Source: Paenibacillus kribbensis (GTDB lineage: Bacteria; Bacillota; Bacilli; Paenibacillales; Paenibacillaceae). Taken from it: a DNA stretch of 64,000 nt. Both the position numbers and the translations under genes were made by a program. Positions 27,921 through 37,631 of the stretch are shown here, piece after piece; the stretch's first letter is position 1, and every line of letters starts with the position of its first letter. The stretch is from assembly GCF_002240415.1 (NCBI RefSeq), contig NZ_CP020028.1, positions 873,501-937,500 of the forward strand, read 5' to 3'. The notes under the pieces were generated by a model that saw only the letters and a list, made by a program, of their open reading frames with translations, ran no database searches and was not told where the DNA came from.

Positions 27921-28862
27921 ATGTACAAGTCTATTATTATAGGTACAGGCCCTGCCGGTCTGACCGCTGCGATCTATCTGGCACGTGCCAACATGAACCC
28001 ACTGGTGATCGAGGGACCACAGCCAGGCGGACAATTGACCACAACTACAGAGGTTGAAAACTTCCCTGGATTTCCTGAAGGAATCATGGGACCGGATTTG
28101 ATGGATAATATGCGTAAGCAAGCGGAGCGTTTTGGCGCTGAATTCCGTACAGGCTGGGTGAACAAGGTAGACACAACCGCTCGCCCTTTTACATTGGATG
28201 TTGAGGGTTTGGGTGAACTGGTTACCGACACACTGATCATTTCCACAGGCGCAACTGCGAAATACCTGGGGATTCCCGGCGAACAGGACAACATCGGACG
28301 CGGCGTGAGCACTTGCGCAACCTGTGACGGGTTCTTTTTCCGCGGCAAGGAAATTGTGGTTATCGGCGGTGGGGATTCTGCGCTGGAGGAAGCCAACTTC
28401 CTGACACGCTTTGCCTCCAAAGTAACGCTGGTACATCGCCGTGAAGAACTGCGCGCCTCCAAAATTATGCAGGATCGTGCTCGTGCCAATAGCAAAATTG
28501 AGTGGGCACTCAACCGTACGCCTGTAGAAGTGATTGCTGACGAGAACGGGGTAACCGGCTTGAAAATGCTGAACAATGCAACAGGCAAAGAGGAAATCAT
28601 TACGGTTAGCGGCGTATTCGTGGCGATCGGTCACCATCCGAACACAGGCTTCCTCGAAGGTCAAATAACAACTGATGCGAACGGTTATATCGTGGTGAAA
28701 CCTGGCACTTCTGAAACGAACATACCTGGCGTATTCGCTTGCGGCGACGTGCAGGATACACGCTACAGACAAGCGATTACAGCAGCAGGCAGCGGCTGCA
28801 TGGCCGCTATGGACAGCGAGAAGTATATCGAAAGCCTGGAGCACAGCGCAATGGCTCTGTAA
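27921..28862 (+). CDS. trxB: Thioredoxin reductase
   Basis: A 313-aa FAD/NADPH enzyme. FAD-binding [16 protein letters not shown] begins at residue 8, the redox pair is C132/C135 in CATCDG, the NADPH site is [13 protein letters not shown], and the C-terminal FAD motif is [13 protein letters not shown]. It reduces thioredoxin and may also feed the small glutaredoxin encoded next. TTTAGGAGGAA is the ribosome site; a -10-like TATAAT lies at 27886-27891 without a good -35. Confidence 0.96.
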   Translation: MYKSIIIGTGPAGLTAAIYLARANMNPLVIEGPQPGGQLTTTTEVENFPGFPEGIMGPDLMDNMRKQAERFGAEFRTGWVNKVDTTARPFTLDVEGLGELVTDTLIISTGATAKYLGIPGEQDNIGRGVSTCATCDGFFFRGKEIVVIGGGDSALEEANFLTRFASKVTLVHRREELRASKIMQDRARANSKIEWALNRTPVEVIADENGVTGLKMLNNATGKEEIITVSGVFVAIGHHPNTGFLEGQITTDANGYIVVKPGTSETNIPGVFACGDVQDTRYRQAITAAGSGCMAAMDSEKYIESLEHSAMAL

Positions 28863-28922
28863 TAATTCGTTCAGGTCCGAATAAATATAATATTTATAAC
28901 CATAATTGATGAGGTGATATTC

Positions 28923-29153
28923 ATGGAAAAAGCAATTGTATACACATCTACAAACTGCCCGCATTGCCGTCAAGTCAAAAGCTATTTGAGTGAAAAGGGC
29001 GTAGAGTACGAAGAACGCAACATCGAAACGAATGAGGCCTTCGCGCAAGAAGTATGGGATATGGGAATTCGTGCTGTTCCATTAACTCTGATCGGGGACG
29101 AACGTATTTCCGGTATGAACAAAACCAAGTTTGAAAAAGTGTTGAACGCTTAA
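28923..29153 (+). CDS. Glutaredoxin-like protein (NrdH/YruB type)
   Basis: A 76-aa thioredoxin-fold protein with active site CPHC (C12-C15) and the cis-Pro segment AVPLTLIG. The start at 28923 has TGAGGTG upstream. It lies 60 bases after trxB in the same direction and shares its terminator. Like NrdH it could take electrons from TrxB, since firmicutes of this group generally lack glutathione; that is inference. Confidence 0.9.
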   Translation: MEKAIVYTSTNCPHCRQVKSYLSEKGVEYEERNIETNEAFAQEVWDMGIRAVPLTLIGDERISGMNKTKFEKVLNA

Positions 29154-29176
29154 TCAGCTTAGGGAATATTGAAAAT

Positions 29177-29220
29177 AAAAAGGCGTATAGGAACTTTAGT
29201 GTTCCTGTACGCCTTTTTTT
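29177..29220. terminator. Terminator shared by the trxB unit and xylR
   Basis: Arms AAAAGGCGTATAGGAAC and GTTCCTGTACGCCTTTT, followed by T. It overlaps the last bases of the convergent xylR. Confidence 0.85.
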
Positions 29221-30391
29221 ACAGAGATACCCGTACACGCCCGAGAAAAGGGGCTGTCGCTGCATAGGCGGCGCCTAACATAGTCGAACGGCTGCCAAGT
29301 GTGGAAAAACGGATTTGCAGCTGTCGACGGTGATAGGGCAGGGCGCGTTCATCAATTACCTCACGCATACTCTGCTCCAGCCAAGGTCTGGCTTCGGCCA
29401 GTGGACCGCCGATGATAAGCATGCCGGGGTTGAGGCTGTTCACAATGTTGGTAATGCCCACACCCAAATATCGCCCGATATCACGAAAGACGCTTAACGT
29501 ATCCGCGTCACCTTGCCGGGCAAACGGCAGTAATTTCGCTGTACTGTGTGCGGGCAGGGAGAGGGCGGGCGCTGTATATGCTTTTTCCGAAGCATACAGC
29601 TCCCAGCAGCCCCGGCTGCCGCAGGTGCAGGAACGTCCGTTCCAGTCAATGGTCATATGACCCGTCTCTCCGGCATACCCCCAAGCCCCCTGATACGGCT
29701 TGCCGTCAATGATAATTCCGGCCCCGATCCCGGAACCTGCACTGATGTAAACCAGATCCCGCACCAGTTGCCGATGCTCGCCGTCCATACCATAGTACAG
29801 CTCGCCCTGAGCGCCGACGTTGGCCTCGTTATCCACTACGACGGGCAGGCCAAGCTCTGTCTCAAGCTGCTGCTGCAGTGGAACCTCTTCCCAGCCCAAA
29901 TTGGGTGCGAACAAAACAGTTCCCGATTCATCCACCATACCCGGTACTCCCAGTCCAATGCCAACGATGCCATGAGGGGAGGGAGGAGTGACCTGCATGA
30001 GCTGCTGAACCAGCTTTCGAATCTGTTCCATGACAAAGGCAGGATCATGCTGCCCCAGGGGGAGGACAAGCTCTGCCTCAATGGCTCCTGCCAAATCAGT
30101 CAGAGCACCCTGGATATACTGCACGCTAACCTCGATGCCAAGCACAAAACCGGCGCGGCTGTTAAACAGCAACATTAAAGGCTTACGCCCGCCACTGGAT
30201 TCGCCTAATCCTGTTTCATATACAAGTCCCTCGGTGATTAGCTCTGCTACCAGGTTGGATACGGTGGCCTTGTTTAACCCGGTTTGACTTGATAATTGTG
30301 CCCGGGATAGCGGGGCATGGAGGCGGATACGCTCCAGCACAATGGATTTATTCAGCTTTTTGACAAGCGCCTGATCGCCGGTGACATTCAT
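29219..30391 (-). CDS. xylR: Xylose-responsive ROK-family repressor
   Basis: A 390-aa repressor. The N-terminal winged helix contains LSRAQLSSQTGLNKATVSNL, and the ROK domain contains GIGLGVPGMVDESG and the zinc motif CTCGSRGCWE. Divergence from xylA and an operator-like sequence between them identify it as XylR, which releases DNA when xylose binds. The length agrees with Bacillus XylR (384-390 aa). Confidence 0.93.
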   Translation of the reverse strand: MNVTGDQALVKKLNKSIVLERIRLHAPLSRAQLSSQTGLNKATVSNLVAELITEGLVYETGLGESSGGRKPLMLLFNSRAGFVLGIEVSVQYIQGALTDLAGAIEAELVLPLGQHDPAFVMEQIRKLVQQLMQVTPPSPHGIVGIGLGVPGMVDESGTVLFAPNLGWEEVPLQQQLETELGLPVVVDNEANVGAQGELYYGMDGEHRQLVRDLVYISAGSGIGAGIIIDGKPYQGAWGYAGETGHMTIDWNGRSCTCGSRGCWELYASEKAYTAPALSLPAHSTAKLLPFARQGDADTLSVFRDIGRYLGVGITNIVNSLNPGMLIIGGPLAEARPWLEQSMREVIDERALPYHRRQLQIRFSTLGSRSTMLGAAYAATAPFLGRVRVSL

Positions 30392-30445
30392 GACCTTTTC
30401 ACTTCCTGTTGGTGTAATTCCCGATATTATATCATAAAAACAAAC

Positions 30446-30470
30446 TTAGTTTAAGCAATAGACAAAGTTA
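30446..30470. promoter_or_regulatory. Probable XylR operator (xylO)
   Basis: A 25-base element with left half TTAGTTTAAG and right half GACAAAGTTA around CAATA. B. subtilis xylO has the same length and layout (TTAGTTTGTT-N5-AACAAACTAA). A second perfect inverted repeat, GACAAA-N4-TTTGTC (30461-30476), overlaps it. Confidence 0.6.
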
Positions 30471-30520
30471 TTTGTCTGTGCTAGAATCTTTTTGTAAACG
30501 GTTACTTCATTCTTTATTAT
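30459..30520 (+). promoter_or_regulatory. xylA promoters and cre site
   Basis: One promoter candidate is TAGACA (30459) - 17 bases - TAGAAT (30482); a second is TTGTAA (30492) - 17 bases - TATTAT (30515). A catabolite-responsive element, TGTAAACGGTTACT (30493-30506), matches the CcpA consensus except for its last base and overlaps the second -35. So xylose induction and glucose repression are both indicated. Confidence 0.6.
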
Positions 30521-30561
30521 AACGATTGCTATAACGGTTACTACAAAGGAGGAACTTATTG

Positions 30562-31878
30562 ATGGCTTATTTCGAGCAGGTATCCAAAATTCATTTTGAG
30601 GGCAAGCAATCCAATAATCCTTTTGCATTTAAATTTTATAATCCACAGGAAATTGTGGCAGGAAAAACGATGGAAGAGCATTTGCGTTTTAGCATGGCTT
30701 ATTGGCATACACTCGTCGCAGGCGGCACCGATCCGTTTGGAGTAGAGACAGCGGTACGTCCGTGGTCCAAGTTCACCGGGCTGGATTTGGCGAAGGCTCG
30801 TGTGGAAGCTGCCTTTGAGCTGCTGGATAAGCTGAATCTGCCTTATTTTGCTTTCCACGATGTGGATATTGCCCCGGAGGGCGCTTCCCTGAAGGAATTT
30901 TACAGCAATCTGGATACGATCGTGGATTTGATTGAGGAGCATATGAAGGCTACGGGGAAAAAGCTGCTGTGGAACACAGCGAACATGTTTAGCCATCCTC
31001 GTTATTTGCATGGAGCTGCGACAACCTGCAATGCGGACGTATACGCACATGCAGCCGCCCAGATTAAAAAGGGCCTAGAAGTAGGCAAGCGCTTGGGTGC
31101 AGACAATTATGTTTTCTGGGGCGGCCGTGAAGGCTATGAAACACTGCTGAATACGGATATGAAGCTGGAGCAGGACAATTTGGGCCGTATGTTCCATATG
31201 GCTGTGGATTATGCGCGTGAAATCGGCTTTGACGCTCAGTTCCTGATCGAGCCTAAACCGAAGGAGCCAACCAAGCACCAGTATGATTTCGATGCGGCGA
31301 CGACGATTGCGTTCCTGCAAAAATACGATCTGGATCAGCATTTCAAGCTGAATCTGGAAGCTAACCATGCGACGTTGGCAGGTCATACCTTTGATCATGA
31401 GCTGCGTGTGGCGCGGATTAACGGTATGCTGGGATCACTGGATGCCAACCAGGGAGATTTGATGCTGGGCTGGGACACGGATGAATTCCCGGTTGACCTG
31501 TATGATGCGACCCTGACCATGTATGAAGTGCTGCAAAACGAGGGCCTGGGCCGTGGCGGTATCAACTTTGATGCCAAGGTACGCAGAGCATCGTTTGAGC
31601 CGGAGGATTTGTTCCTCGCACACATCGCAGGGATGGATACGTATGCAAAAGGCTTGAAGATCGCCGCCAAGCTGATCGAGGATCGTGTATTTGAGGACTT
31701 TATCGAGAAGCGCTACAGCAGCTTTAAAGAAGGCATTGGAGCAGACATCGTTTCTGGAAAAGCAACGCTTGCTTCGCTGGCTGAATATGCACTGGCGAAC
31801 GAAGCTCCACGCAAAAACGCGTCTGGTCGTCAGGAATATTTGAAGGCGACATTAAATCAATACATTTTGGTGGATTAG
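30562..31878 (+). CDS. xylA: Xylose isomerase
   Basis: A 438-aa class II xylose isomerase converting D-xylose to D-xylulose in the cytoplasm. Catalytic H99 and D102 lie in [10 protein letters not shown]. The metal-binding signature [15 protein letters not shown] begins at E230, and a third metal region is [27 protein letters not shown] lies before the ATG. First gene of the xylAB operon. Confidence 0.97.
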   Translation: MAYFEQVSKIHFEGKQSNNPFAFKFYNPQEIVAGKTMEEHLRFSMAYWHTLVAGGTDPFGVETAVRPWSKFTGLDLAKARVEAAFELLDKLNLPYFAFHDVDIAPEGASLKEFYSNLDTIVDLIEEHMKATGKKLLWNTANMFSHPRYLHGAATTCNADVYAHAAAQIKKGLEVGKRLGADNYVFWGGREGYETLLNTDMKLEQDNLGRMFHMAVDYAREIGFDAQFLIEPKPKEPTKHQYDFDAATTIAFLQKYDLDQHFKLNLEANHATLAGHTFDHELRVARINGMLGSLDANQGDLMLGWDTDEFPVDLYDATLTMYEVLQNEGLGRGGINFDAKVRRASFEPEDLFLAHIAGMDTYAKGLKIAAKLIEDRVFEDFIEKRYSSFKEGIGADIVSGKATLASLAEYALANEAPRKNASGRQEYLKATLNQYILVD

Positions 31879-31935
31879 AACCAGGATCTATATATAAAAT
31901 AAAGGCTACACGTTAGCAGGGAAGGGGGAACTTCG

Positions 31936-33459
31936 ATGCAGAAGGAGCCAAAACAGGAGCAGGAGCGGCATGTCATCGGCATCGATCTAGGGACCAGCGC
32001 AGTCAAAACGGTACTGGTCAACCGCAAGGGACAAGTGGCTTATGAAGCTTCCCAGTCCTATCCGCTCCATCAGCCGAAGGCTGGGTACAGCGAACAGCAT
32101 CCTGAGGACTGGGTCCGTGGTACGTTGGCATCTCTGAAGGAGCTTGTGGAGAAGGCCGGAATCGGCGGTACCGATGCCGTGGACGGCATTAGCTTTTCGG
32201 GACAGATGCATGGGCTTGTGCTGACTGACAAGGAAGGCCAAGTGCTTCGCCCGGCCATTCTGTGGAATGACACGCGCACGACGGCACAATGTCGCCGCAT
32301 TGAAGAGCAGCTTGGGCCGAAGCTGCTGAGCATCGCCCGCAATCGCGCGCTGGAGGGCTTCACCCTGCCTAAGCTGCTGTGGGTGCAGGAGCATGAGCCG
32401 GACGTGCTGGCACGTGCAGCGCATTTTATGCTGCCGAAGGATTACGTGCGGTACCGTCTGACTGGACAACTGGCGATGGAGTATTCAGATGCGGCGGGTA
32501 CGCTGCTGCTGGATGTTGCTCAAAAGCAGTGGAGCCAGGAGATCGCCGCTGCGTTTGAATTGCCGTTGTCGTTGTTCCCGCCGCTGGTGGAATCCTTTGA
32601 CCAGACGGGGACACTGCTGCCGGAGATTGCGGAGCAGAGCGAGCTTTCGCCTGCAACCAAGGTGTATGCAGGGGGAGCGGACAACGCATGTGGCGCGATT
32701 GGCGCAGGCATTTTGAGCGAAGGCCGCACCATGTGCAGCATCGGCACCTCGGGTGTTGTGCTTTCCTATGAGGAGCGCAAGGATATTGATGTGCAGGGAC
32801 GGGCGCATTTTTTTAATCATAGTGAGCAGGATGCTTATTATATCATGGGGGTTACACTCGCGGCCGGATACAGCCTAACCTGGTTTAAGGAAACCTTTGC
32901 GCCGGGGCTTTCTTTTGATGCGCTGCTGGAAGGTGTCAGCTCTGTGGAACCGGGCAGCAGCGGACTGTTGTTTACGCCTTATATTGTCGGCGAACGTACC
33001 CCTCATCCGGATGCAACCATCAGGGGCAGCTTTATCGGGATGGATGCGGGGCATGGGCTTGTGCATTTTACACGGGCGGTGCTGGAGGGAATTACGTTTT
33101 CGCTTAAGGAATCCATTGATATTCTCAGAGGCACGGGCAAAACGGTGAAGGAAGTCATCTCCATCGGTGGTGGAGCGCGCAACGAGGCGTGGCTGCAAAT
33201 GCAGGCGGATATTTTCGATGCGGATATCATCAAGCTGGAGAGTGAGCAGGGACCTGCCCTGGGGGCGGCCATGCTGGCTGCATACGGCAGCGGCTGGTTT
33301 GCATCGCTGCAGGCATGTGCTGAAGCATTTCTGCGTGAGGCTGCGAGATATTCACCGAACCCGGAGCATGTGGCACGGTATGAAAGTTTGTATGAGCTGT
33401 ATCGTGTAGTTTACCCGCACACGCGGGAGCTCAACGGACATTTGGCGAAATATCGCTGA
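31936..33459 (+). CDS. xylB: Xylulokinase
   Basis: A 507-aa FGGY-family kinase that phosphorylates D-xylulose to xylulose-5-phosphate. The N-terminal ATPase motif is IGIDLGTSAVKTVLVN, the substrate region ISFSGQMHGLVL, and the FGGY C-terminal motif GGGARNEAWLQMQADIFDAD. It begins 57 bases after xylA with GGAAGGGGGAAC upstream. Confidence 0.95.
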   Translation: MQKEPKQEQERHVIGIDLGTSAVKTVLVNRKGQVAYEASQSYPLHQPKAGYSEQHPEDWVRGTLASLKELVEKAGIGGTDAVDGISFSGQMHGLVLTDKEGQVLRPAILWNDTRTTAQCRRIEEQLGPKLLSIARNRALEGFTLPKLLWVQEHEPDVLARAAHFMLPKDYVRYRLTGQLAMEYSDAAGTLLLDVAQKQWSQEIAAAFELPLSLFPPLVESFDQTGTLLPEIAEQSELSPATKVYAGGADNACGAIGAGILSEGRTMCSIGTSGVVLSYEERKDIDVQGRAHFFNHSEQDAYYIMGVTLAAGYSLTWFKETFAPGLSFDALLEGVSSVEPGSSGLLFTPYIVGERTPHPDATIRGSFIGMDAGHGLVHFTRAVLEGITFSLKESIDILRGTGKTVKEVISIGGGARNEAWLQMQADIFDADIIKLESEQGPALGAAMLAAYGSGWFASLQACAEAFLREAARYSPNPEHVARYESLYELYRVVYPHTRELNGHLAKYR

Positions 33460-33493
33460 ATACTGCAAATCTCCTCAAACTTCATATGAAATG

Positions 33494-33537
33494 AAAAAGC
33501 GACTTCGGGTGCAGGATAGACCCCAAGCCGCTTTTTC
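33494..33537 (+). terminator. Terminator of xylAB
   Basis: AAAAAGCGACTTCGGGT pairs with ACCCCAAGCCGCTTTTT around the loop GCAGGATAG. The loop recurs in the hairpin at 34831. Confidence 0.85.
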
Positions 33538-33651
33538 ATTTTAAACGTATCTTTCTTTTAAAACTGGAAAATAATGTTTTTTTATCAAATGATCATTCGT
33601 GGTAATATATACCTGTTTATAACTTTAACTAGAAGGGAAAGGACATTTTAT

Positions 33652-34776
33652 ATGAATAGGAAAATAGGGGTTAAGGTAGTGAAATGTCTGGTTGTTGGAG
33701 CCGCTCTGGCTACCGCACTGCCACAGACTATGATTTGGGAAAGCGTATCCGCAGCTTCGGTCAAGGCCGAACAAGCGTCGTCAGTACAGCAGTTGGAGGG
33801 CACAATCTTGCAAGCTATGCTTGCGCGTAATGAATTACTTACTTTTACATACTCCGGTGACATGAGAGACTTCCAGAAGCAATTACAAAATACGATCAAT
33901 CGGGCGATGGAAAGTGACCCATATGTAAATTTTATACTCAAAACCTACACATTCAATTATACGGGTACATCTACAGGCGTTGATGTGACCATACGTATGA
34001 ACTTCCGGGAGTCCAAAGCGCAGTCGGATTATGTGGACAATACGGTTCAGGACGTTCTCAGTAACATTATTACGAATGACATGACCGATCATGAGAAGGT
34101 GAAGGCTATTCATGACTGGGTTGTTTTAAATTTAAAATATGATGTTCCACAGCAAAAGTACACAGCTTACGAAGGGTTGACCACCGGCAGTACGGTTTGT
34201 CAGGGTTATTCGCTGCTCACATACAGAATGCTGGAGCGCGCGGGAATTGAGAACCGTATAGTGCAAGGGGTTGCAGGTGGACAGGACCATACATGGAATC
34301 TGGTTTTACTTGATGGTCAGTGGTACCATCTGGATACGACTTGGGATGATCCTGTGCCAGATCGCGCTAATGTGGTAAATACGTCTTACTACTTGCTGAC
34401 GGATGATGAATTGAGTCAGGATCATACATGGGTTCACAAATATCCAGCCGCTAGCACATCGTACCAGCAGACCTTGGCAGGACTGATCGCGGAGGGTGGT
34501 AGCAGGACGGATGCGTATCAAAAACTGTATGATGATCTGAAGTATGCATCGTATGGTGATAGCGCCCCTAAATCTGCGCGTGAGATTTTGGAATTGACCC
34601 GACAGGCTGTCCTCAATGGGCAATCCACGGTATCCTTTCTCTATCAGGGGACGGAAAGAAATTTAGTACAGGATTTGACTCCGCTGTATCAGCTAGGTAT
34701 CAGAAATCTGAATTATCAATATACCTTAGTGCCAAGCACGGGGAACTTGCGTGTAAGTATAACTTGGACACGATAA
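33652..34776 (+). CDS. Secreted transglutaminase-like protein, copy 1
   Basis: A 374-aa exported protein. The signal peptide begins MNRKIGVKVVKCLVVGAALA and is cleaved near SVSAAS. The transglutaminase/protease-fold core carries a complete triad: C183 in STVCQGYS, H213 in QDHTWN and D228 in LDTTWDDP. It could crosslink, hydrolyse or deamidate cell-surface proteins or peptidoglycan peptides; the actual reaction is unknown. The start at 33652 has AGAAGGGAAAGG upstream. A close paralogue lies at 37632, on the other side of the feo locus. Confidence 0.88.
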   Translation: MNRKIGVKVVKCLVVGAALATALPQTMIWESVSAASVKAEQASSVQQLEGTILQAMLARNELLTFTYSGDMRDFQKQLQNTINRAMESDPYVNFILKTYTFNYTGTSTGVDVTIRMNFRESKAQSDYVDNTVQDVLSNIITNDMTDHEKVKAIHDWVVLNLKYDVPQQKYTAYEGLTTGSTVCQGYSLLTYRMLERAGIENRIVQGVAGGQDHTWNLVLLDGQWYHLDTTWDDPVPDRANVVNTSYYLLTDDELSQDHTWVHKYPAASTSYQQTLAGLIAEGGSRTDAYQKLYDDLKYASYGDSAPKSAREILELTRQAVLNGQSTVSFLYQGTERNLVQDLTPLYQLGIRNLNYQYTLVPSTGNLRVSITWTR

Positions 34777-34830
34777 GAAGGGTCATATCCAGAACGAAGA
34801 ACTATATTACTTTTATCTGATATAAAATAT

Positions 34831-34875
34831 AAAAAAGCTGCTTCGGTTGCAGGATAGATCCGAAGCAGCTTATTT
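34831..34875 (+). terminator. Terminator after transglutaminase copy 1
   Basis: A perfect 12-base-pair stem, AAGCTGCTTCGG with CCGAAGCAGCTT, encloses the loop TTGCAGGATAGAT and is followed by a T-rich tail. Confidence 0.8.
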
Positions 34876-34892
34876 ATTTGATGTGGGTTTGA

Positions 34893-35078
34893 TTAGATAT
34901 TTTCTTTGATTTTCGTATGATCCTCATTCATAGAACTTCCGGCACATCCCGGACATGACTTGCTTGATGAGCATCCGGCACAAGCACCTTGACGGCTTTT
35001 CCGTAAAAAACGAACAAACACCCACGCGCTATAACCGAGAATCACCAATAAAATGATGATATTGATCACGGAATCCAC
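34893..35078 (-). CDS. FeoB-associated Cys-rich membrane protein
   Basis: A 61-aa peptide with one membrane helix (IINIIILLVILGYSAWVFV region) and a Cys cluster, GACAGCSSSKSCPGCAG, then a charged tail. This is the usual small partner downstream of feoB in firmicutes, perhaps replacing FeoC. It starts with GTG at 35078, preceded by GAAGGAA, 27 bases after feoB. Confidence 0.88.
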   Translation of the reverse strand: MDSVINIIILLVILGYSAWVFVRFLRKSRQGACAGCSSSKSCPGCAGSSMNEDHTKIKENI

Positions 35079-35105
35079 TTCCTTCTATTTTCATAGGGCT
35101 CTAAC

Positions 35106-37115
35106 TTAACCCCAGCCTAATAACCTGCCACACTGATAGATCACAACGGCAATGAGATACGCAACGGTCAAAGGATAGATCACAGAGAATCCGGTCCAGC
35201 GCCACGAAAGGGTTTCTTTACGAATGACCGCTACCGTAGCCAGACATGGTACATACAACAGAATGAACACCATGAAGCTAAAAGAGGCTAACGGCGTAAA
35301 GGCATGCCTTACTTGCATTTCTAGTCCCTGCATGTCCGGAACGTGGTAAATGATATTCATCGTCGATACCACGACCTCCTTGGCCATAAAGCCTGTGAGC
35401 AGGGACGCCCCTGCTTGCCAGGTGCCAAAACCGAGAGGAGCCAATATGGGCGCAAACCATCCTCCAATCGTGGCGAGCAGGCTGTCATCCATTTCGGCAC
35501 CGAAGCCCTGTGGTCCGAAATTGGACAACAGCCAGATGCCGACGGAGCCGGCAAGAATAATCGTTCCGGCCTTGCGGACGAAGCCCTTGACCTTTTCCCA
35601 TGTGCTGCGAAACAGGGTGAGAGCTTGCGGTATCCGATAGGGAGGGAGCTCGACGATGAAGAGGGACGGCTCGCCCGACAAAATGGATACCTTGGAAAAA
35701 ATTTTGGCAAGTATGAGCGACACGGTAATTCCTAGCACGTACATCAGCATGATAACGCTGGCCGCATGTGTCGGGAAAAACACTCCCGTGAACAACGCAT
35801 ATACCGGCAGGCGGGCCGAACATGACATAAATGGCACCAGCAGCGTTGTAATAAGGCGTTCTCTGGGCTGCTCAATGGTGCGTGCCGCCATAATCGCCGG
35901 AACATTGCAGCCAAATCCGATGATAAAGGGAATGAAGCTTTTCCCGTTCAAGCCAACAGCCTGCATCAGCCGATCCATTAATATCGTGACCCGTGCCATA
36001 TATCCGGAATCCTCAATCACCGAGATGATCAAGAATAAAATAGCGATCTGAGGCAGAAACACGAGTACGCCCCCGACGCCCGCCACGATGCCGTCCACGA
36101 CCAGACTTTGTGTAAAAGCAGATGCATTCAATTGCACGAGCACTTCCGAAATCCAGCTGCTTAGTGTCTCTGAAAAGAATCCGTCCAGCATATCTGAAAG
36201 GACCGTACCTGCCCAATCGAAGGTAAACTTGAAGGTAGCGTACATCAGCAGCAAAAAGATCGGAAGCCCCAGATATCGATGGGTTAGCACTGCGTCCAGC
36301 TTATCTGTCAGACTGTGTGGCTTGAACCTGGAGGTGTCGAGCGCCTTGGTGCACAGGTCAGCGATCCATGCTGCACGTACAGAACGGATATGCTGGGCAG
36401 GGGTGGCTGCATAGCCTTCGCCGAGAAGATCTTCCCCGCAACGCTGGATACGTGCAGTTACCTTTTCACGCTGCACCTCAGTGGTCATCCATTCCATAAC
36501 GACAGGATTGTTTTCCAGACATTGCAGTGCGGCCCATCGCAGTTGCGGTATAGGTGCATCCGTCAGCAGGCTGCTGATATCCGTAATGGCGGCTTCGACG
36601 GCGGGGCCGTAATCCAGTTGGAAATTATTCGATGTACGCCGTACCTCTCGAAGAGTGGCGAGCATTTGCTTGCTTCCGCTGCCTGTGCGAGCCACCATCG
36701 GAATAATAGGAACGTTCAATTGCTCAGCCAGCAATTCTTTGTTTACGCAAAGACCTGTCGCATCGGCTACGTCGGTCATGTTGAGGCCGAGTACAAGCGG
36801 GCGTCCATACTCCAGTAGCTGTACGGTCAGATACAGATTTCGCTGGAGCTGGGAGGCATCCACGATGTTAATGAGGGCCGCGGGCGGTTCCTCCAGCAAA
36901 TACCGAGTTGCGACACCCTCATCCAGCGAAAGTGGAAGCAAGGAATAGGCACCCGGTAAATCCACCAAAACGGCAGACTTGTCGCGCAGAAGCCCTGTTT
37001 TCTTTTCCACCGTGACCCCGGACCAGTTGCCTACCTCAGCATAGGTACGAGTCAGCTTGTTGAATAATGAGGTTTTTCCTGTGTTGGGATTGCCGAACAG
37101 AGCGATCATGTCCAT
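35106..37115 (-). CDS. feoB: Ferrous iron transport protein B
   Basis: A 669-aa Fe(II) transporter: an N-terminal G-protein domain (G1 GNPNTGKT at residues 8-15, G3 DLPGAYS, G4-like NMTD), a helical GDI-like linker, and a membrane domain with about eight or more helices and Gate motifs such as CSARLPVYAL. The start at 37115 is chosen because GGAGG lies ten bases upstream and it overlaps feoA by ten bases; a longer reading to 37178 would add an unconserved tail. Second gene of the iron-regulated feo operon. Confidence 0.95.
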   Translation of the reverse strand: MDMIALFGNPNTGKTSLFNKLTRTYAEVGNWSGVTVEKKTGLLRDKSAVLVDLPGAYSLLPLSLDEGVATRYLLEEPPAALINIVDASQLQRNLYLTVQLLEYGRPLVLGLNMTDVADATGLCVNKELLAEQLNVPIIPMVARTGSGSKQMLATLREVRRTSNNFQLDYGPAVEAAITDISSLLTDAPIPQLRWAALQCLENNPVVMEWMTTEVQREKVTARIQRCGEDLLGEGYAATPAQHIRSVRAAWIADLCTKALDTSRFKPHSLTDKLDAVLTHRYLGLPIFLLLMYATFKFTFDWAGTVLSDMLDGFFSETLSSWISEVLVQLNASAFTQSLVVDGIVAGVGGVLVFLPQIAILFLIISVIEDSGYMARVTILMDRLMQAVGLNGKSFIPFIIGFGCNVPAIMAARTIEQPRERLITTLLVPFMSCSARLPVYALFTGVFFPTHAASVIMLMYVLGITVSLILAKIFSKVSILSGEPSLFIVELPPYRIPQALTLFRSTWEKVKGFVRKAGTIILAGSVGIWLLSNFGPQGFGAEMDDSLLATIGGWFAPILAPLGFGTWQAGASLLTGFMAKEVVVSTMNIIYHVPDMQGLEMQVRHAFTPLASFSFMVFILLYVPCLATVAVIRKETLSWRWTGFSVIYPLTVAYLIAVVIYQCGRLLGWG

Positions 37116-37351
37116 GTTGGGACGACCTCCAATTGCTTCACTTGATTTTGACGGAGGCCGATCAATTGACCGTTGCATTCAATGACAATAGGACCGCCCA
37201 ACAAACTGATTTTTTTTAATCGTATAATAGAACCTTCGTCAATGCCCATGTCCGTTAGACGGCGGCGCAATGAGGGATGGAGAGAGGCAAGGGATTGCAA
37301 ACGCACAGTCTGGCCCATTGGTATACGAAGGAGAGAGATATGTTCTGGCAT
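37106..37351 (-). CDS. feoA: Ferrous iron transport protein A
   Basis: An 81-aa SH3-like regulator of FeoB. Conserved elements are RRRLTDMGIDEGSIIRL and the C-terminal LIGLRQNQVKQLEVV. The start at 37351 has GGAAAGG upstream and lies downstream of a Fur box; a longer reading would place that box inside the coding region. Confidence 0.92.
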   Translation of the reverse strand: MPEHISLLRIPMGQTVRLQSLASLHPSLRRRLTDMGIDEGSIIRLKKISLLGGPIVIECNGQLIGLRQNQVKQLEVVPTWT

Positions 37352-37376
37352 GGTGCTCAGCCTTTCCGATGTAGAA

Positions 37377-37391
37377 TGAGAATCAATATCA
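37377..37391. promoter_or_regulatory. Fur box upstream of feoA
   Basis: TGAGAATCAATATCA matches 12 of 14 positions of the 7-1-7 Fur consensus, 25 bases before the feoA start. Iron repression of feoAB is expected. Confidence 0.75.
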
Positions 37392-37631
37392 TTTACTTCC
37401 AATGCAAGTACCATATCATAAGAAGTGCTTTGTTGCTGTGATAAAATTCTCTGAGAGCGATATTTGTACCTGTTGCTCCGTTGTTATAAAGGTGGGCATG
37501 GTGTCACAACTTGTCTGTAGCCAGGTGTCTTACTCGTCTGCAACCGACAAAACTAGAGCGTTTGGGGCAACTGTTTTTATGGTAAGATAGAGCTGTTAAC
37601 AACTATGTTAAGAAGGGCAGGAACGCTCTGT

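Noticed and set aside
27894..29048. 384-codon minus-strand open frame opposite trxB and the glutaredoxin gene
   Set aside because: The plus-strand genes are unambiguous, and this frame encodes Cys/His-rich sequence without motifs, the complement of biased codons.
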